The notes: generated by a model not told the origin, from the letters alone. A stretch of 64,000 nt of DNA from Kineococcus mangrovi (GCF_041320705.1 NZ_JBGGTQ010000005.1:1-64000); one strand, 5' to 3'; shown: positions 18,333-27,766, counted from the first letter of the stretch. Numbers and translations are program-made.

Positions 18333-19382
18333 GTGACCAGCGAGTTCCCGCCGTCCGCCCCCGCCACGCCGCCCGCGCCCGGACCCTCCGTCTTCGGTCC
18401 CGGCGTCGACGCGTTCCGCGAGCGAGCGCAGCGGTCGGAGCCGCCGACGGACCGGCCCGCGCCCGGCGACCCGGCTCCCGGGCCGCAGCCCGACCGGGAG
18501 CCGGGACCGCGGGTGGGGCAGGCGGAGGTCGACCTCGGACCCTTGAACGGCCCCACGGGCCGCCCCGTCCCGGCCTTCCCCGTGCCGGCCCCCCTGGACC
18601 ACCACGGCCCGGCCCGCGTCATCTCGATGTGCAACCAGAAGGGCGGCGTCGGCAAGACGACGACGACCATCAACCTCGGCGCGGCGCTCGCGGAGTACGG
18701 CCGGCGGGTGCTGCTCGTGGACTTCGACCCGCAGGGTGCGCTGTCCGCCGGGTTGGGCATCAACCCCCACGAGCTCGACAAGACGGTCTACCAGCTCCTC
18801 ATGGAGCGCGGGACCGACGTGCGCGAGGTCATCCGCGAGACGGCGGTCGAGGGGCTCGACCTGCTGCCGGCCAACATCGACCTGTCCGCGGCCGAGGTCC
18901 AGCTCGTCGGGGAGGTGGCGCGCGAGAGCGTCCTGGCGCGCGCGCTGCGGCCGGCGCTGAGCGACTACGACGTCGTCCTCATCGACTGCCAGCCGTCGCT
19001 GGGCCTGCTGACGGTCAACGCGCTCACCGCCTCCCACGGCGTCCTGATCCCGCTGGAGTGCGAGTTCTTCGCCCTGCGCGGGGTGGCGCTGCTGGTGGAG
19101 ACCATCGAGAAGGTGCAGGAGCGGCTCAACCCGGGGCTGGAGATCGACGGCATCCTCGCGACGATGTACGACGGCCGCACCCTGCACAGCCGCGAGGTGG
19201 TGACGCGCGTCGTGGACGCCTTCGGCGACGACGTGTTCCACACCGTGATCGGTCGGACGGTGAAGTTCCCGGACGCCACCGTCGCGGCCGAACCCATCAC
19301 GTCCTACGCCGGCAACCACCCCGGTGCCGAGGCCTACCGCCAGCTCGCCCGCGAGCTCGTGGCCCGCGGGGACGCGGCCTGA
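18333..19382 (+). CDS. parA: ParA/Soj family ATPase, SMC-associated
   Basis: 349 aa. The deviant Walker A KGGVGKTT is at 103-110, followed by VDFDPQGALSAGLG and IDCQPSLGLLTVNAL (Walker B region). The first about 92 residues are Pro/Gly-rich and disordered, absent from canonical ParA. This is the scpA-linked ParA (Rv1708 type), not the oriC parAB copy. It probably positions DNA or partition complexes. GAGGAAG precedes GTG 18333. In other actinobacteria scpA follows directly; here about 12 kb intervene. Confidence 0.88.
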   Translation: MTSEFPPSAPATPPAPGPSVFGPGVDAFRERAQRSEPPTDRPAPGDPAPGPQPDREPGPRVGQAEVDLGPLNGPTGRPVPAFPVPAPLDHHGPARVISMCNQKGGVGKTTTTINLGAALAEYGRRVLLVDFDPQGALSAGLGINPHELDKTVYQLLMERGTDVREVIRETAVEGLDLLPANIDLSAAEVQLVGEVARESVLARALRPALSDYDVVLIDCQPSLGLLTVNALTASHGVLIPLECEFFALRGVALLVETIEKVQERLNPGLEIDGILATMYDGRTLHSREVVTRVVDAFGDDVFHTVIGRTVKFPDATVAAEPITSYAGNHPGAEAYRQLARELVARGDAA

Positions 19383-19523
19383 CACCCCGCCGCACAACGT
19401 TTCCCGCGTCCCGGAATGACGCCGGGTGAGGTGCGCAGGACGGGCCGTGACGATTCTCCGTCGGCGTGGAGCAGACGTCCCCGGGACCGCGCGGGGAGCC
19501 CTGCCCCGGGGGTGAGGACGGTC

Positions 19524-19529
19524 TAGGGT
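19524..19529 (+). promoter_or_regulatory. -10 box upstream of the NRPS-like gene
   Basis: TAGGGT in the 195-base gap after parA; transcription would start near 19536, about 42 nt before GTG 19578. No -35 match is evident. Confidence 0.4.
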
Positions 19530-19577
19530 GCGGCTCGCGTGGCCGCTCGCCGAGCCGGCCCGGGGAGGGGCTGACCC

Positions 19578-22187
19578 GTGGGGGAACAGGCAGGGACGGA
19601 CGTCGTGGGCGCGGGGTTCACGAGGTTCTCCGAGGAGCACGCGCAGGGGCAGCTGATCCCCCGCATCGTCGACGTCGCCCTGGCGCGCGCCGACGAGGTC
19701 GTGGTGGCCGACCCCGGCACGCGGCTGACCGGGGCCGGTCTCCTGCAGCGCGCGGACCTCGTGCGTGCGGCGGTGCTCGCGCACCACCGCGCCGAGGACC
19801 GGGACCCGCAGCAGGTGCCCGTCGCCGTCCTGCGCGGTCACGACGCGGGCGCCGTCGCGGCCGTCGTGGGCGTCATCGCCGCCGGTCACCCCGTCGTGGT
19901 CCTGGACCCCACGACCCCGGCCGTCCGCCTGCGCCACCACGTCGAGGCGGCGGGGGCCACGCTCGTCGTCAGCGACACCGAGCGGCGCGGTGCGGCGGCC
20001 CAGGTCGCGACGACCGTCGTGGACCCCGACTCCCACCTCGGGGCGGGTGACGGCTCCGACCACCTCACCGCCGCCTCGGCCCTGTCGGGGCGGACGGCCG
20101 CCCCCGACGACGTCGCCGTGATCGTCTACACCTCCGGGTCGACCGGCGAGCCCAAGGGCGTCGCCTGCGACCACCGCTCGATCCTGCACGACACCTGGGT
20201 CAACGCCGAGGCCACCGGCGCCTACCCCGCGGGCAGCGTCGTGGCCCACCTGCTGCCCATGGCCTTCAGCGCGGGCACGACGCCCACCCTGGCCGGTCTG
20301 CTCGCCGGCTCGCGCCTGGAGCTGTTCGACCCCCGTCGCCGGTCGGTGACCGAGCTGGGCCCCTTCCTGCGCGAGGTCGGGGCCGACGTCCTGCTGGCCT
20401 CCCCGGCCGTCCTGCGCGGTGTCGTGATGGCCCTGGGGCCGCAGGGCCGGCTCACCGGGCTGAGGACCGTCACGATGGCGGGGGAGACGGTGCACGGCGC
20501 CGAGCTCGCCGCCGTCCGGCGCGCCGTCGGTCCCGACTGCGTGCTGCGCAACCGCTACGGCTCCACCGAGACGTGGCTCATGAGCGAGTACGCGATCGGC
20601 GGGGACGACGAGGCGCCCGAGGGGGCGACGCCGGTCGGCTGGGCGGTCCCGGGCGCGCGCCTGCAGGTCGAGCGGTCGGACGGTTCGCTCGCCGACACCG
20701 GCACGGGCCGGGTCGTGCTGACCTCCCGCTGGCTGGGCGGGCGCTACTGGCGGGACCCGGTCAGGACCGCGGAGGTCTTCTGCGACAACCCCGACGGTTC
20801 GCGGACGTTCCGCACGAGCGACGTCGGCACGCTGGGCCCGGACGGGTGCCTGCGGCTGCTGGGCCGCAGCGACCACAGCGTGAAGGTCCGTGGCCTGCTC
20901 GTCGAACCCGGCGAGGTCGACGCCCTGCTGTTCGCCCAGCCCGACGTGCGCGAGGCGGTGGTCGTGGGGCGCCCGAACCCCCGGACCGGGCGGACGGGTC
21001 TCGTGGCCTACGTCGTGCCCGAGGGGCCGCGGCCGCAGGCGTCCGCCGTGCGTGCGGTCGTGCGCGAGAACCTGCCCTCGCACATGGTCCCCGAGCACGT
21101 CGTGTTTCTCCAGGCCCTGCCCCGCACCGAGCGCGGCAAGCTCGACCGCTCGCAGCTGCCGGAACCGCCGCGCAGCAGCGCGCCGTTCGAGGTGCCGCGC
21201 TCGGGCTGGGAGGACGTCGTCCACGAGCAGTTCTGCGCGGTCCTCGAACTCGAGGACCTCTCCGTCCACGACGACTTCTTCGAACTCGGCGGGGACTCCC
21301 TGGCGGCCGAGGCCCTCGTGAGCCGCGTGGCGGCCCTCGGAGCCGACGGGGTCGACACCACCGGCGGCACCTCCACCGTCGCCGCCGCGCCCACCGTGGC
21401 CTCCTTCGCCGCGGCGGTGCGCTCGCAGACCCGCAGCGCCCGGCCGACCCTCGTGCCCCTGCGGATCGGGGGGCGGGGGCGGCCGCTGTTCGTCGTCGCC
21501 GGCGCCGGCGGGGCCGCCCTCGCCCTGCGCACCCTCGCCCAGCGGCTGGTCCCCGGGTTCCCCGTCCTGGGGTTGCAGGCCAACGGGTTGGAGAACCGCG
21601 CCCTGCCGGACTGGTCGGTCGAACGGATGGCGCGCCGGAACGTGACCACGGTGCGCGAACAGCAACCGCAGGGGCCCTACCGGCTCGCCGGGCACTCCCT
21701 GGGCGCCCTGATCGCCCTGGAGATGGCCCAGCAGCTGCGGCGCTCGGGCGAGGACGTCGAACTCCTCGCGGTCCTCGACTCCTTCCCCCCCGACCCCGAC
21801 CTCATGCCCGTCCCGCAGTTCCCCGGCCCGTACGCCAAGGTGAAGGAAACCCTGTCGCTGGCCCTCACCGGCATCAAGGCGCACCCCGGCCTCGGGCACT
21901 ACGTGCGCTTCTTCCGGCAGGGGAACTTCCTGCAGCGCAGGTACACCACCGAGGCCTACCCCGGCCGCACCCTCGTCGTCGTGGCCGCCGACGACGTCGA
22001 CGCGCCCGCGCGGACGCAGTGGGCGCCGCACCTGTCCGGCAGCTTCGACGTCGTCCCCGTGCCCGGGGAGCACATGTCGATCCTGCGCGACCCCCGGGTC
22101 CAGGCCGTCGCCGAGGCCCTCTCGCGCGAGATCGCCGCGGAGCGGGCGGACGTGCCCACGGGGCCGGGGGAACTCGCCGACCGCTGA
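19578..22187 (+). CDS. single-module NRPS-like enzyme (adenylation - carrier - thioesterase)
   Basis: 869 aa. The adenylation domain spans about 20-520, with core motifs YTSGSTGEPKG (184-194), NRYGSTETW, RTSDVGTLGPDG and RTERGKLDRSQL. The carrier domain is about 535-620, with phosphopantetheine Ser574 in ELGGDSL. The thioesterase is about 640-860, with nucleophile Ser707 in GHSLGA. There is no condensation, ketoreductase or epimerase domain and no partner module nearby. It should activate one carboxylic or amino acid and release, dimerise or cyclise it. The substrate is unknown. GAGGGG precedes GTG 19578. Confidence 0.88.
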   Translation: MGEQAGTDVVGAGFTRFSEEHAQGQLIPRIVDVALARADEVVVADPGTRLTGAGLLQRADLVRAAVLAHHRAEDRDPQQVPVAVLRGHDAGAVAAVVGVIAAGHPVVVLDPTTPAVRLRHHVEAAGATLVVSDTERRGAAAQVATTVVDPDSHLGAGDGSDHLTAASALSGRTAAPDDVAVIVYTSGSTGEPKGVACDHRSILHDTWVNAEATGAYPAGSVVAHLLPMAFSAGTTPTLAGLLAGSRLELFDPRRRSVTELGPFLREVGADVLLASPAVLRGVVMALGPQGRLTGLRTVTMAGETVHGAELAAVRRAVGPDCVLRNRYGSTETWLMSEYAIGGDDEAPEGATPVGWAVPGARLQVERSDGSLADTGTGRVVLTSRWLGGRYWRDPVRTAEVFCDNPDGSRTFRTSDVGTLGPDGCLRLLGRSDHSVKVRGLLVEPGEVDALLFAQPDVREAVVVGRPNPRTGRTGLVAYVVPEGPRPQASAVRAVVRENLPSHMVPEHVVFLQALPRTERGKLDRSQLPEPPRSSAPFEVPRSGWEDVVHEQFCAVLELEDLSVHDDFFELGGDSLAAEALVSRVAALGADGVDTTGGTSTVAAAPTVASFAAAVRSQTRSARPTLVPLRIGGRGRPLFVVAGAGGAALALRTLAQRLVPGFPVLGLQANGLENRALPDWSVERMARRNVTTVREQQPQGPYRLAGHSLGALIALEMAQQLRRSGEDVELLAVLDSFPPDPDLMPVPQFPGPYAKVKETLSLALTGIKAHPGLGHYVRFFRQGNFLQRRYTTEAYPGRTLVVVAADDVDAPARTQWAPHLSGSFDVVPVPGEHMSILRDPRVQAVAEALSREIAAERADVPTGPGELADR

Positions 22188-22257
22188 GCGGACGCCGGGG
22201 GCTCACCCGAACCGCACACGGCGTCCCCACCGGTTCCGCTGCCCGGGTGAACGGGGT

Positions 22258-22274
22258 GTTCCGGATGGCGGAAC
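22258..22274. promoter_or_regulatory. inverted repeat upstream of the Tad operon
   Basis: GTTCCG (22258-22263) and CGGAAC (22269-22274) are perfect arms around GATGG, 52 nt before the first Tad gene. CGGTTCCG at 22231-22238 is a related half. It may be an operator. No clear -10 is visible in the 138-base gap. Confidence 0.3.
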
Positions 22275-22325
22275 CGATCGCCGAACGTCACCTGGACCGC
22301 GTGACCGGCTGGCACCGTCGACGCC

Positions 22326-23087
22326 ATGCCCACCACCTCCCCGTCGCTCCCGCACGCCCGGGTGCCCCTCGTCCCCGGGGGTTCCGCGACCGGTTCTCCG
22401 GCCGGGTCCCGCCTGCCGGGCCCAGTCCGGGAGCGCCGCCCGGTGCTCACCGCCCTCGGCCTCGTCCTCGTCGTGGCCGGCGCGCTGGGCAGCGCCCTGG
22501 TGGTCCACCGCACCGGCGAGCGGGTCGACGTCCTGGTCGCGCGCCACGACATCGCCCCCGGCCAGCTCGTCACGGCCGCGGACCTGCGCACCGCCCGCGT
22601 CGCCGCCGACGGGGCCGCGGTCGTCCCCGCCGGCGCGCTGGGCGGCTTCGTCGGCACCCACGCCACGACCCGCATCCCCGCCGACACCCTCGTCAACCGG
22701 ACGATGTTCCTCGCCGGCGGCACGGTCCCCACCGGGGCGGCCGTCGTCGGTGTCGTGGTGCGCCCCGAGCAGCGGCCCACGGCACCGCTCGTGGCCGGTG
22801 ACGTCGTCCGCGCCTACCTCGTCGCCGCCGACGGGGTGAGCACCGTCAGCGGCCAGCCCGCCGGGACGGTCCTGCTCGACGCCGCCCGCGTCGTCGGCGG
22901 CGGCATGTCCGGCGACCCGGCGCCCGGCGCGCCGGACGTGACGGCCACCTCGAGCGCCGGGGACGTCTCGCTGCTGGTCCCCGAGACCGACGCCGCCTCC
23001 GTCGTGGCGGCCGCCGCGGCCGGTCAGGTCGCCCTCGTCCGCCTCGCCGGGGCCAGCGTCCCGTCCGTCGACCTGGCCGGGAGCTGA
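22326..23087 (+). CDS. cpaB: CpaB/RcpC-like SAF-domain pilus protein
   Basis: 253 aa. A cytoplasmic N terminus (about 35 aa) leads to one membrane helix (about 38-60), then a SAF domain beginning VLVARHDIAPGQLVTAADLR, as in CpaB/RcpC and FlgA. CpaB proteins act at the Tad secretin or envelope channel; Gram-positive versions have no secretin to work with and perhaps guide the pilus through the wall. First gene of the Tad operon. Confidence 0.8.
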   Translation: MPTTSPSLPHARVPLVPGGSATGSPAGSRLPGPVRERRPVLTALGLVLVVAGALGSALVVHRTGERVDVLVARHDIAPGQLVTAADLRTARVAADGAAVVPAGALGGFVGTHATTRIPADTLVNRTMFLAGGTVPTGAAVVGVVVRPEQRPTAPLVAGDVVRAYLVAADGVSTVSGQPAGTVLLDAARVVGGGMSGDPAPGAPDVTATSSAGDVSLLVPETDAASVVAAAAAGQVALVRLAGASVPSVDLAGS

Positions 23088-23090
23088 CCC

Positions 23091-23900
23091 GTGGGCGTCG
23101 TGACCTTCCTGTCCGCCAAGGGGTCCCCGGGCGTGACGACGACCGCGCTGCTCGCGGCCGCGCTGTGGCCGCGCCCCGCGCTCCTGCTGGAGGCCGACCC
23201 CGCCGGGGGAGACGTCGCGGCCCGCGTCTCGGCCCCCGGCGGCGGGCTCCCGGACACCTCCCGCGGACTCCTCCCGCTGCTCTCGGCCGCCCGCCGCGGG
23301 CTGGACACCGCCGCCGTCCTGGACCAGGCGCAGCCGGTCGCCGGCGGCAGCCGCGTCGTCCTCGGCCTGACCGGCCCGGAGCAGGCGAGCGCCGCCGGCC
23401 GGGGGTGGACCGCCCTCGCCGCCGCCGTCGGCGGGTTCTGCGGCGGGTCGGCGCCGGGGGCGAGCGACGTCCTCGTCGACGCCGGCCGCGTCGGCGCCGC
23501 CCCCGTCCACCTGGACCTGCTGCGCACCAGCGACCTCGTCGTCCTCCTCGTCCGCGCCGACGCCGCGGCGGTCCTGCACGCGCGGGATCGGCTGCGCCTG
23601 CTCGGGACCGCCCTGCGCCGTCCCGACGGGCCGGCGCCCCGCACCGGCGTCGTCGTCGTCGGCGGCCCGGGCCGCAGCGCCCGCGACGAGGCCTGCACCC
23701 TCGACGTGCTGCGCGCCGCGGGGACCCGGGTCCAGGACCTGGGCCGCCTCCCGCACGACCCCGCCGGTGCGGGGGTGTTCGCCGGGGCGCCCGTGGCCCG
23801 TCCGGAGCGGACGGCGCTCGTCCGCGCCGGCCGCACCCTCGTGGCCCGTCTCGCCGCCGACCTGGTGAGCGACCTGCCCACCGGGCGGAGCGCCGCGTGA
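23091..23900 (+). CDS. CpaE/TadZ-like MinD-fold protein with degenerate P-loop
   Basis: 269 aa. It begins VVTFLSAKGSPGVTTTALLA, the place of the deviant Walker A KGGVGKTT. The signature Lys10 is kept, but the phosphate-contacting Lys is Val15. LLEADPAGGDVAARV corresponds to the switch I region and DVLVDAGRV to Walker B. CpaE/TadZ localises the Tad machine; several homologues are known to be poor ATPases. Start GTG 23091 lies 3 nt after the cpaB stop, and the end overlaps cpaF (GTGA). Confidence 0.75.
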   Translation: MGVVTFLSAKGSPGVTTTALLAAALWPRPALLLEADPAGGDVAARVSAPGGGLPDTSRGLLPLLSAARRGLDTAAVLDQAQPVAGGSRVVLGLTGPEQASAAGRGWTALAAAVGGFCGGSAPGASDVLVDAGRVGAAPVHLDLLRTSDLVVLLVRADAAAVLHARDRLRLLGTALRRPDGPAPRTGVVVVGGPGRSARDEACTLDVLRAAGTRVQDLGRLPHDPAGAGVFAGAPVARPERTALVRAGRTLVARLAADLVSDLPTGRSAA

Positions 23901-25219
23901 GCACTCCCCACCGCCTGGACCACGACCTCGTCCGCCACGTCCGGCAGGCCGTCGCCGACCGGCTCACCGCGTTCCGCCGCGGTGAGCACGCCGCCGGCCG
24001 CCCGCCGCTGTCGGCCGCCGACGAACGGCAGTTCGCCCGCTCCCTCGTCGTGCAGGTCCTGGAGGACCACGCCCGCGCCGAGCTCGCCGCCGGCCGCGAA
24101 CCCCTCACGCCCGCCGGGGAGGAGGCCGTGGCCGCCGCCGTCGGCGCCGCGCTGTTCGGCGTGGGCCGCCTCCAGCCGCTGCTGGAGGACCCCGACGTGG
24201 AGAACGTGGACGTCAACGGGTGCGACCGCGTCTTCGTCAGCTACGCCGACGGCCGCGAGGAGGTGCACGACCCCGTCGCCGAGTCCGACGAGGACCTCGT
24301 CGAGCTCGTCCAGGTCCTGGCCGGGACCGTGGGCCTGGCCAGCCGGCCCTTCGACGCGGCGAACCCGCAGCTGGACCTGCGCCTGCCCGACGGGTCGCGC
24401 CTGTCGGCCGTCATGGGCGTGTGCCGCCGGCCCGCCCTCAGCATCCGTCGCGCGCGGCTGGCGAGCGCCACCCTCACCGACCTCGTGGCCTCCGGGACGA
24501 TGACCGACGACCTCGCGCAGTTCCTGCGCGCCGCCGTCCGCGCCCGCAAGAACATCATGATCGCCGGGTCGACGAACTCGGGGAAGACGACCCTGCTGCG
24601 GGCGCTCGCGGCCGAGATCGGCCCGCACGAACGGCTCATCACCGTCGAGCGCGCCCTGGAACTCGGCCTCGACGCCCAGCCCGGGCACCCCAACGCCGTC
24701 GCCCTCGAGGAGCGGTTGCCCAACTCCGAGGGGCAGGGGGCGGTGAGCATGGCCGACCTCGTCCGCCGGTCCCTGCGCATGAACCCCAGCCGCGTCATCG
24801 TCGGCGAGGTCCTCGGCGACGAGATCGTCACCATGCTCAACGCCATGAGCCAGGGCAACGACGGCTCGCTGTCGACGATCCACGCCAACTCCTCCGCCGA
24901 GGTGTTCAACCGGATCGCGACCTACGCGCTGCAGGCGTCCGAGCGCCTGCCCGTGGAGGCCACCCACCTGCTCGTCGCGGGCGCCGTCGACTTCGTCGTC
25001 TTCCTGCACAAGCAGAACACCCACCACCTCGGCGGCGGGCTGCGCCGCGTCGTGGCGAGCGTGCGCGAGGTGACCGGGGTCGACGGCCGCGTGCTCAGTT
25101 CCGAGGTGTTCCTCGCCGGGGCGGACGGGACCGCCCGCGCGCACGCACCCCTGCAGCGCGCCGACGACCTCGCCGCCGCCGGTTACGTCGCTCCGGTCCT
25201 CGAGGGGTGGGCCTCGTGA
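23897..25219 (+). CDS. cpaF: CpaF/TadA secretion ATPase
   Basis: 440 aa type II/IV secretion ATPase. Walker A GSTNSGKT is at 224-231 (K230), Asp box and Walker B in MNPSRVIVGEVLGDE, and the His box in STIHANSS. The N-terminal about 90-residue helical domain is typical of CpaF. It powers Flp pilus assembly from the cytosolic face. Start GTG overlaps cpaE, and its stop overlaps tadB. Confidence 0.95.
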   Translation: MSTPHRLDHDLVRHVRQAVADRLTAFRRGEHAAGRPPLSAADERQFARSLVVQVLEDHARAELAAGREPLTPAGEEAVAAAVGAALFGVGRLQPLLEDPDVENVDVNGCDRVFVSYADGREEVHDPVAESDEDLVELVQVLAGTVGLASRPFDAANPQLDLRLPDGSRLSAVMGVCRRPALSIRRARLASATLTDLVASGTMTDDLAQFLRAAVRARKNIMIAGSTNSGKTTLLRALAAEIGPHERLITVERALELGLDAQPGHPNAVALEERLPNSEGQGAVSMADLVRRSLRMNPSRVIVGEVLGDEIVTMLNAMSQGNDGSLSTIHANSSAEVFNRIATYALQASERLPVEATHLLVAGAVDFVVFLHKQNTHHLGGGLRRVVASVREVTGVDGRVLSSEVFLAGADGTARAHAPLQRADDLAAAGYVAPVLEGWAS

Positions 25220-26085
25220 GCGGGCTGCCCGCGACGGGGCTGCCCGCGCCCGAACTGCTCGTCGCCCTCACCGCGACCCTCGCCGGCGCCGGTGTCCTGC
25301 TCACCGTCCTGGGCCTGCGCGGTCGGGTCGGCGGTCCCAGCTCCCGGCCCGCCCGCCGGTGGGGGACCTCCGGGCGACAGGTGCTCCTCGCCGTCGGTGC
25401 CGGCCTCCTCACCCTCGTCCTGACGCGCTGGGTCGTCGCGGGCCTCGGTGTGGGGTTCCTCGTGGCCGGCTGGCACCGACTCCTCGGCGGCAGCGCGGCC
25501 GAGCAGCGCGGCACGGCCCGCATCGAGGCCCTCGCCACCTGGACGGAGTCGTTGCGCGACACCATCGCCGGCGCGATCGGCCTGGAGCAGGCGATCCCGG
25601 CCACCGCCGCCACGTCGGCCCCGGCGCTGCGCCCGGCGCTGAACCTGCTGGTCGACCGGCTCCGCGTCCGCGAACCCCTCCCGGAGGCGCTGCTGCGCTT
25701 CGCCGACGACGTCGAGGACCCCAGCGCCGACGTCGTCGTCGCCGCGCTCGTCCTCAACGCGCGCCTGCGCGGTCCGGGCCTGCGCGACGTGCTGAGCGCG
25801 CTCGCGGCCTCCACGCGCGAGGAGCTCGACGTCCGCCGCCGCATCGAGGCCAGCCGGCGCAGCATCCGCCGCAGCGTCCAGGTCGTGCTGCTCATCGTGC
25901 TCGGCGTCATGGGGCTGCTCGCGGTGTTCAACCGGGACTACGTCGCCCCCTACGGCTCGGTCGGCGGCCAGTTCGCGCTCCTGCTCGTGGCGGGTCTGCT
26001 CGTGGCCGGTCTGGCGTGGTTGCGCCGGCTCGCCCGCGTCGACCCGCACGACCGGTTCCTCGCCGTCCGCGCGGTGAGCCGGTGA
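25216..26085 (+). CDS. tadB: TadB-like inner-membrane platform protein
   Basis: 289 aa. Membrane helices lie near 10-30, 55-85, 215-240 and 250-275; the central cytosolic T2SSF domain (about 100-215) includes WTESLRDTIAGAIGLEQAI. With TadC it forms the pilus assembly platform driven by CpaF. Both ends overlap neighbours by GTGA, so the operon is tightly coupled. Confidence 0.88.
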   Translation: MSGLPATGLPAPELLVALTATLAGAGVLLTVLGLRGRVGGPSSRPARRWGTSGRQVLLAVGAGLLTLVLTRWVVAGLGVGFLVAGWHRLLGGSAAEQRGTARIEALATWTESLRDTIAGAIGLEQAIPATAATSAPALRPALNLLVDRLRVREPLPEALLRFADDVEDPSADVVVAALVLNARLRGPGLRDVLSALAASTREELDVRRRIEASRRSIRRSVQVVLLIVLGVMGLLAVFNRDYVAPYGSVGGQFALLLVAGLLVAGLAWLRRLARVDPHDRFLAVRAVSR

Positions 26086-27044
26086 GCGAGTTCCAGACCG
26101 CGCTGGTGACGGGGGCCCTCACCGCGACCGGTCTCGTCGTCCTGACCGCGGCCCTCGTCCCCAGGCGCGAATCCGTCGGTGCCCGGGTCGCGCGGTGGGA
26201 CGACGCCCACCGCTCGGCCCACCGCCGGGTGCTGTCCGACGCCGAGGCCGCCGCCTCGACCGCACCCGACCGCGGGGTCTTCGGCCTCTCGGCCGTCCTG
26301 GGACGGTCGGTGGCGCGGCTGGGCGACCGCCTCGAGGTGGTGGCCGCCGACCGCGGCTGGCGGTTGCGTCGCACGCGCGCCGACCTCGCCGTCCTCGGCC
26401 GCGGCACGGGGGAGTTCCTGGCCACGAAGCTCCTCGCCGGGCTGCTCCTGCTGCTGCTCGTCCCGGTGTGCTGGGTCGTCCTGCGCGCCTGGGGGGTCCC
26501 GCTGCCGGGCGGGGTCCCGCTCGCCCTCGCGCTGCTGCTCGGGGCGGGCGGGTTCTGCGTGCCCGACCTGGCCCTGCGCGGTGAGGCGGCCCGCCGTCGC
26601 CGGGACTTCCGCCGCGTCGTCGGGGTGTTCTCCGACCTCGTCGCCATGAACCTCGCCGGGGGTCGCGGGTTGCCGGAGGCGCTGCTCGGTTCCGCGTCCG
26701 TCAGCGACTACTGGGCCCTCGTCCGGATCCGCCAGGCCCTCACCGGCGCCAGGCTCGCCGGCGGCACCCCGTGGCAGGCGCTGGGTGACCTCGGGAGCGA
26801 ACTCGCCGTCCCCGAGCTCGTCGACCTCGCCGGGGCGCTGACCCTCGCCGCGGACGACGGCGCGACGATCCGCGGTTCCCTGTCCGCGCGAGCGGCGACC
26901 TTGCGGCGCAAGGACATGGCCGAGGTCGAGGGCGAGGCGGGGGAGAAGTCGCAGTCGATGCTGGTCGCCCAGCTCGTCCTGTGCACCGCGTTCATGGTGT
27001 TCCTCGCCTTCCCGGCCGTGCACAACCTGCTGGCCACCGCGTGA
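26082..27044 (+). CDS. tadC: TadC-like inner-membrane platform protein
   Basis: 320 aa. Helices are near 8-26, 110-135, 140-160 and 295-315; the T2SSF-like domain in between has FSDLVAMNLAGGRGLPEAL. The cytosolic stretch at 30-100 is Arg-rich. It pairs with TadB. Start overlaps the tadB stop. Confidence 0.87.
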   Translation: MSEFQTALVTGALTATGLVVLTAALVPRRESVGARVARWDDAHRSAHRRVLSDAEAAASTAPDRGVFGLSAVLGRSVARLGDRLEVVAADRGWRLRRTRADLAVLGRGTGEFLATKLLAGLLLLLLVPVCWVVLRAWGVPLPGGVPLALALLLGAGGFCVPDLALRGEAARRRRDFRRVVGVFSDLVAMNLAGGRGLPEALLGSASVSDYWALVRIRQALTGARLAGGTPWQALGDLGSELAVPELVDLAGALTLAADDGATIRGSLSARAATLRRKDMAEVEGEAGEKSQSMLVAQLVLCTAFMVFLAFPAVHNLLATA

Positions 27045-27098
27045 GCGCGGCCCGGTTCCGACCCGACCCGACCACCCCGAACCCCGGAGGAGAAACCC

Positions 27099-27353
27099 AT
27101 GTCCCGCAGCACCCCGCACCCCACGGCGCGGTGGGCGCCCGCACCGTTGACAGCTCTGCTGGCCCGTGCGCGGCGCGCCGCCGCGGCCGGTCGCGACGCG
27201 GGGGCCTCGGCGCTGGAGTGGGCCGTCATCGCGGCCGTCGTCGTGGTGGCCGCCTCCCTCATCGGGGGCGCGGTCTACAAGATCGTGCAGGACAAGAGCC
27301 GGGAACTGCAGACGTGCGCGACCGTCGCGGTCGGCGGTTCGTGCAGCACGTGA
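27099..27353 (+). CDS. flp: Flp-type major prepilin
   Basis: 84 aa. An unusually long basic leader of 35 residues precedes a cleavage site G35/A36, with the pilin Glu at mature position +5 (ASALEW) and a hydrophobic helix (about 41-62). Classical Flp pilins have Glu-Tyr at this place; here it is Glu-Trp. GGAGGAGAAA precedes the ATG. It is the only Flp-like gene in the operon. The prepilin peptidase that should process it is not in the window. The stop overlaps the next ATG. Confidence 0.88.
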   Translation: MSRSTPHPTARWAPAPLTALLARARRAAAAGRDAGASALEWAVIAAVVVVAASLIGGAVYKIVQDKSRELQTCATVAVGGSCST

Positions 27354-27766
27354 TGGACCGCGCCGGTGCGCGGGGGGACCGCGACCGCGGGTCGGCCGCG
27401 CTGGAGATGGCGTTCATCGCCCCCGTGTTCCTGCTCCTGGTGTTCTCCGGGATCCAGATCGGGTTGTGGGCCTACGGCCGGTCGGTGGCGCTGGCGGCCG
27501 CCCGCGAGGGCGTGGCCCAGCTGCGGGTCCTGCCCGACGAGCAGTTCGCCGCCGCAGCCGACCCGGTCGTGCGCGCCCACGTCGAGCAGTTCGCCGTCAC
27601 CGTGGGCCGGGAGTCGCTGCTGGAGCCCCGCGCCACGACGGTCCGGACCCGCGACCGCGTCAGCGTCGCGGTCAGCGGACGCGTCGTGAGCCTCGTCCCC
27701 GGGCTGGACCTGCGCACGACCCAGCGCGCGTCCGGGACGGTCGAACGTTTCGCGGGTGCCCGGTGA
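27353..27766 (+). CDS. TadE-like minor pseudopilin
   Basis: 137 aa. GSAALEMAFIAPVFLLLVF near residue 13 is a TadE motif with Glu at +5, followed by the membrane helix and an extracellular domain. ATG 27353 overlaps the flp stop (TGATG); GTG 27350 directly before it is in the same frame. The family is needed for pilus assembly. The end overlaps the next gene. Confidence 0.85.
   Translation: MDRAGARGDRDRGSAALEMAFIAPVFLLLVFSGIQIGLWAYGRSVALAAAREGVAQLRVLPDEQFAAAADPVVRAHVEQFAVTVGRESLLEPRATTVRTRDRVSVAVSGRVVSLVPGLDLRTTQRASGTVERFAGAR

Noticed and set aside
18273-22073. 1266-codon open frame on the minus strand opposite parA and the NRPS-like gene
   Set aside because: Product is Arg/Gly/His-rich without any domain; the plus strand carries full catalytic motifs. 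Long antisense frames are expected at this GC content.
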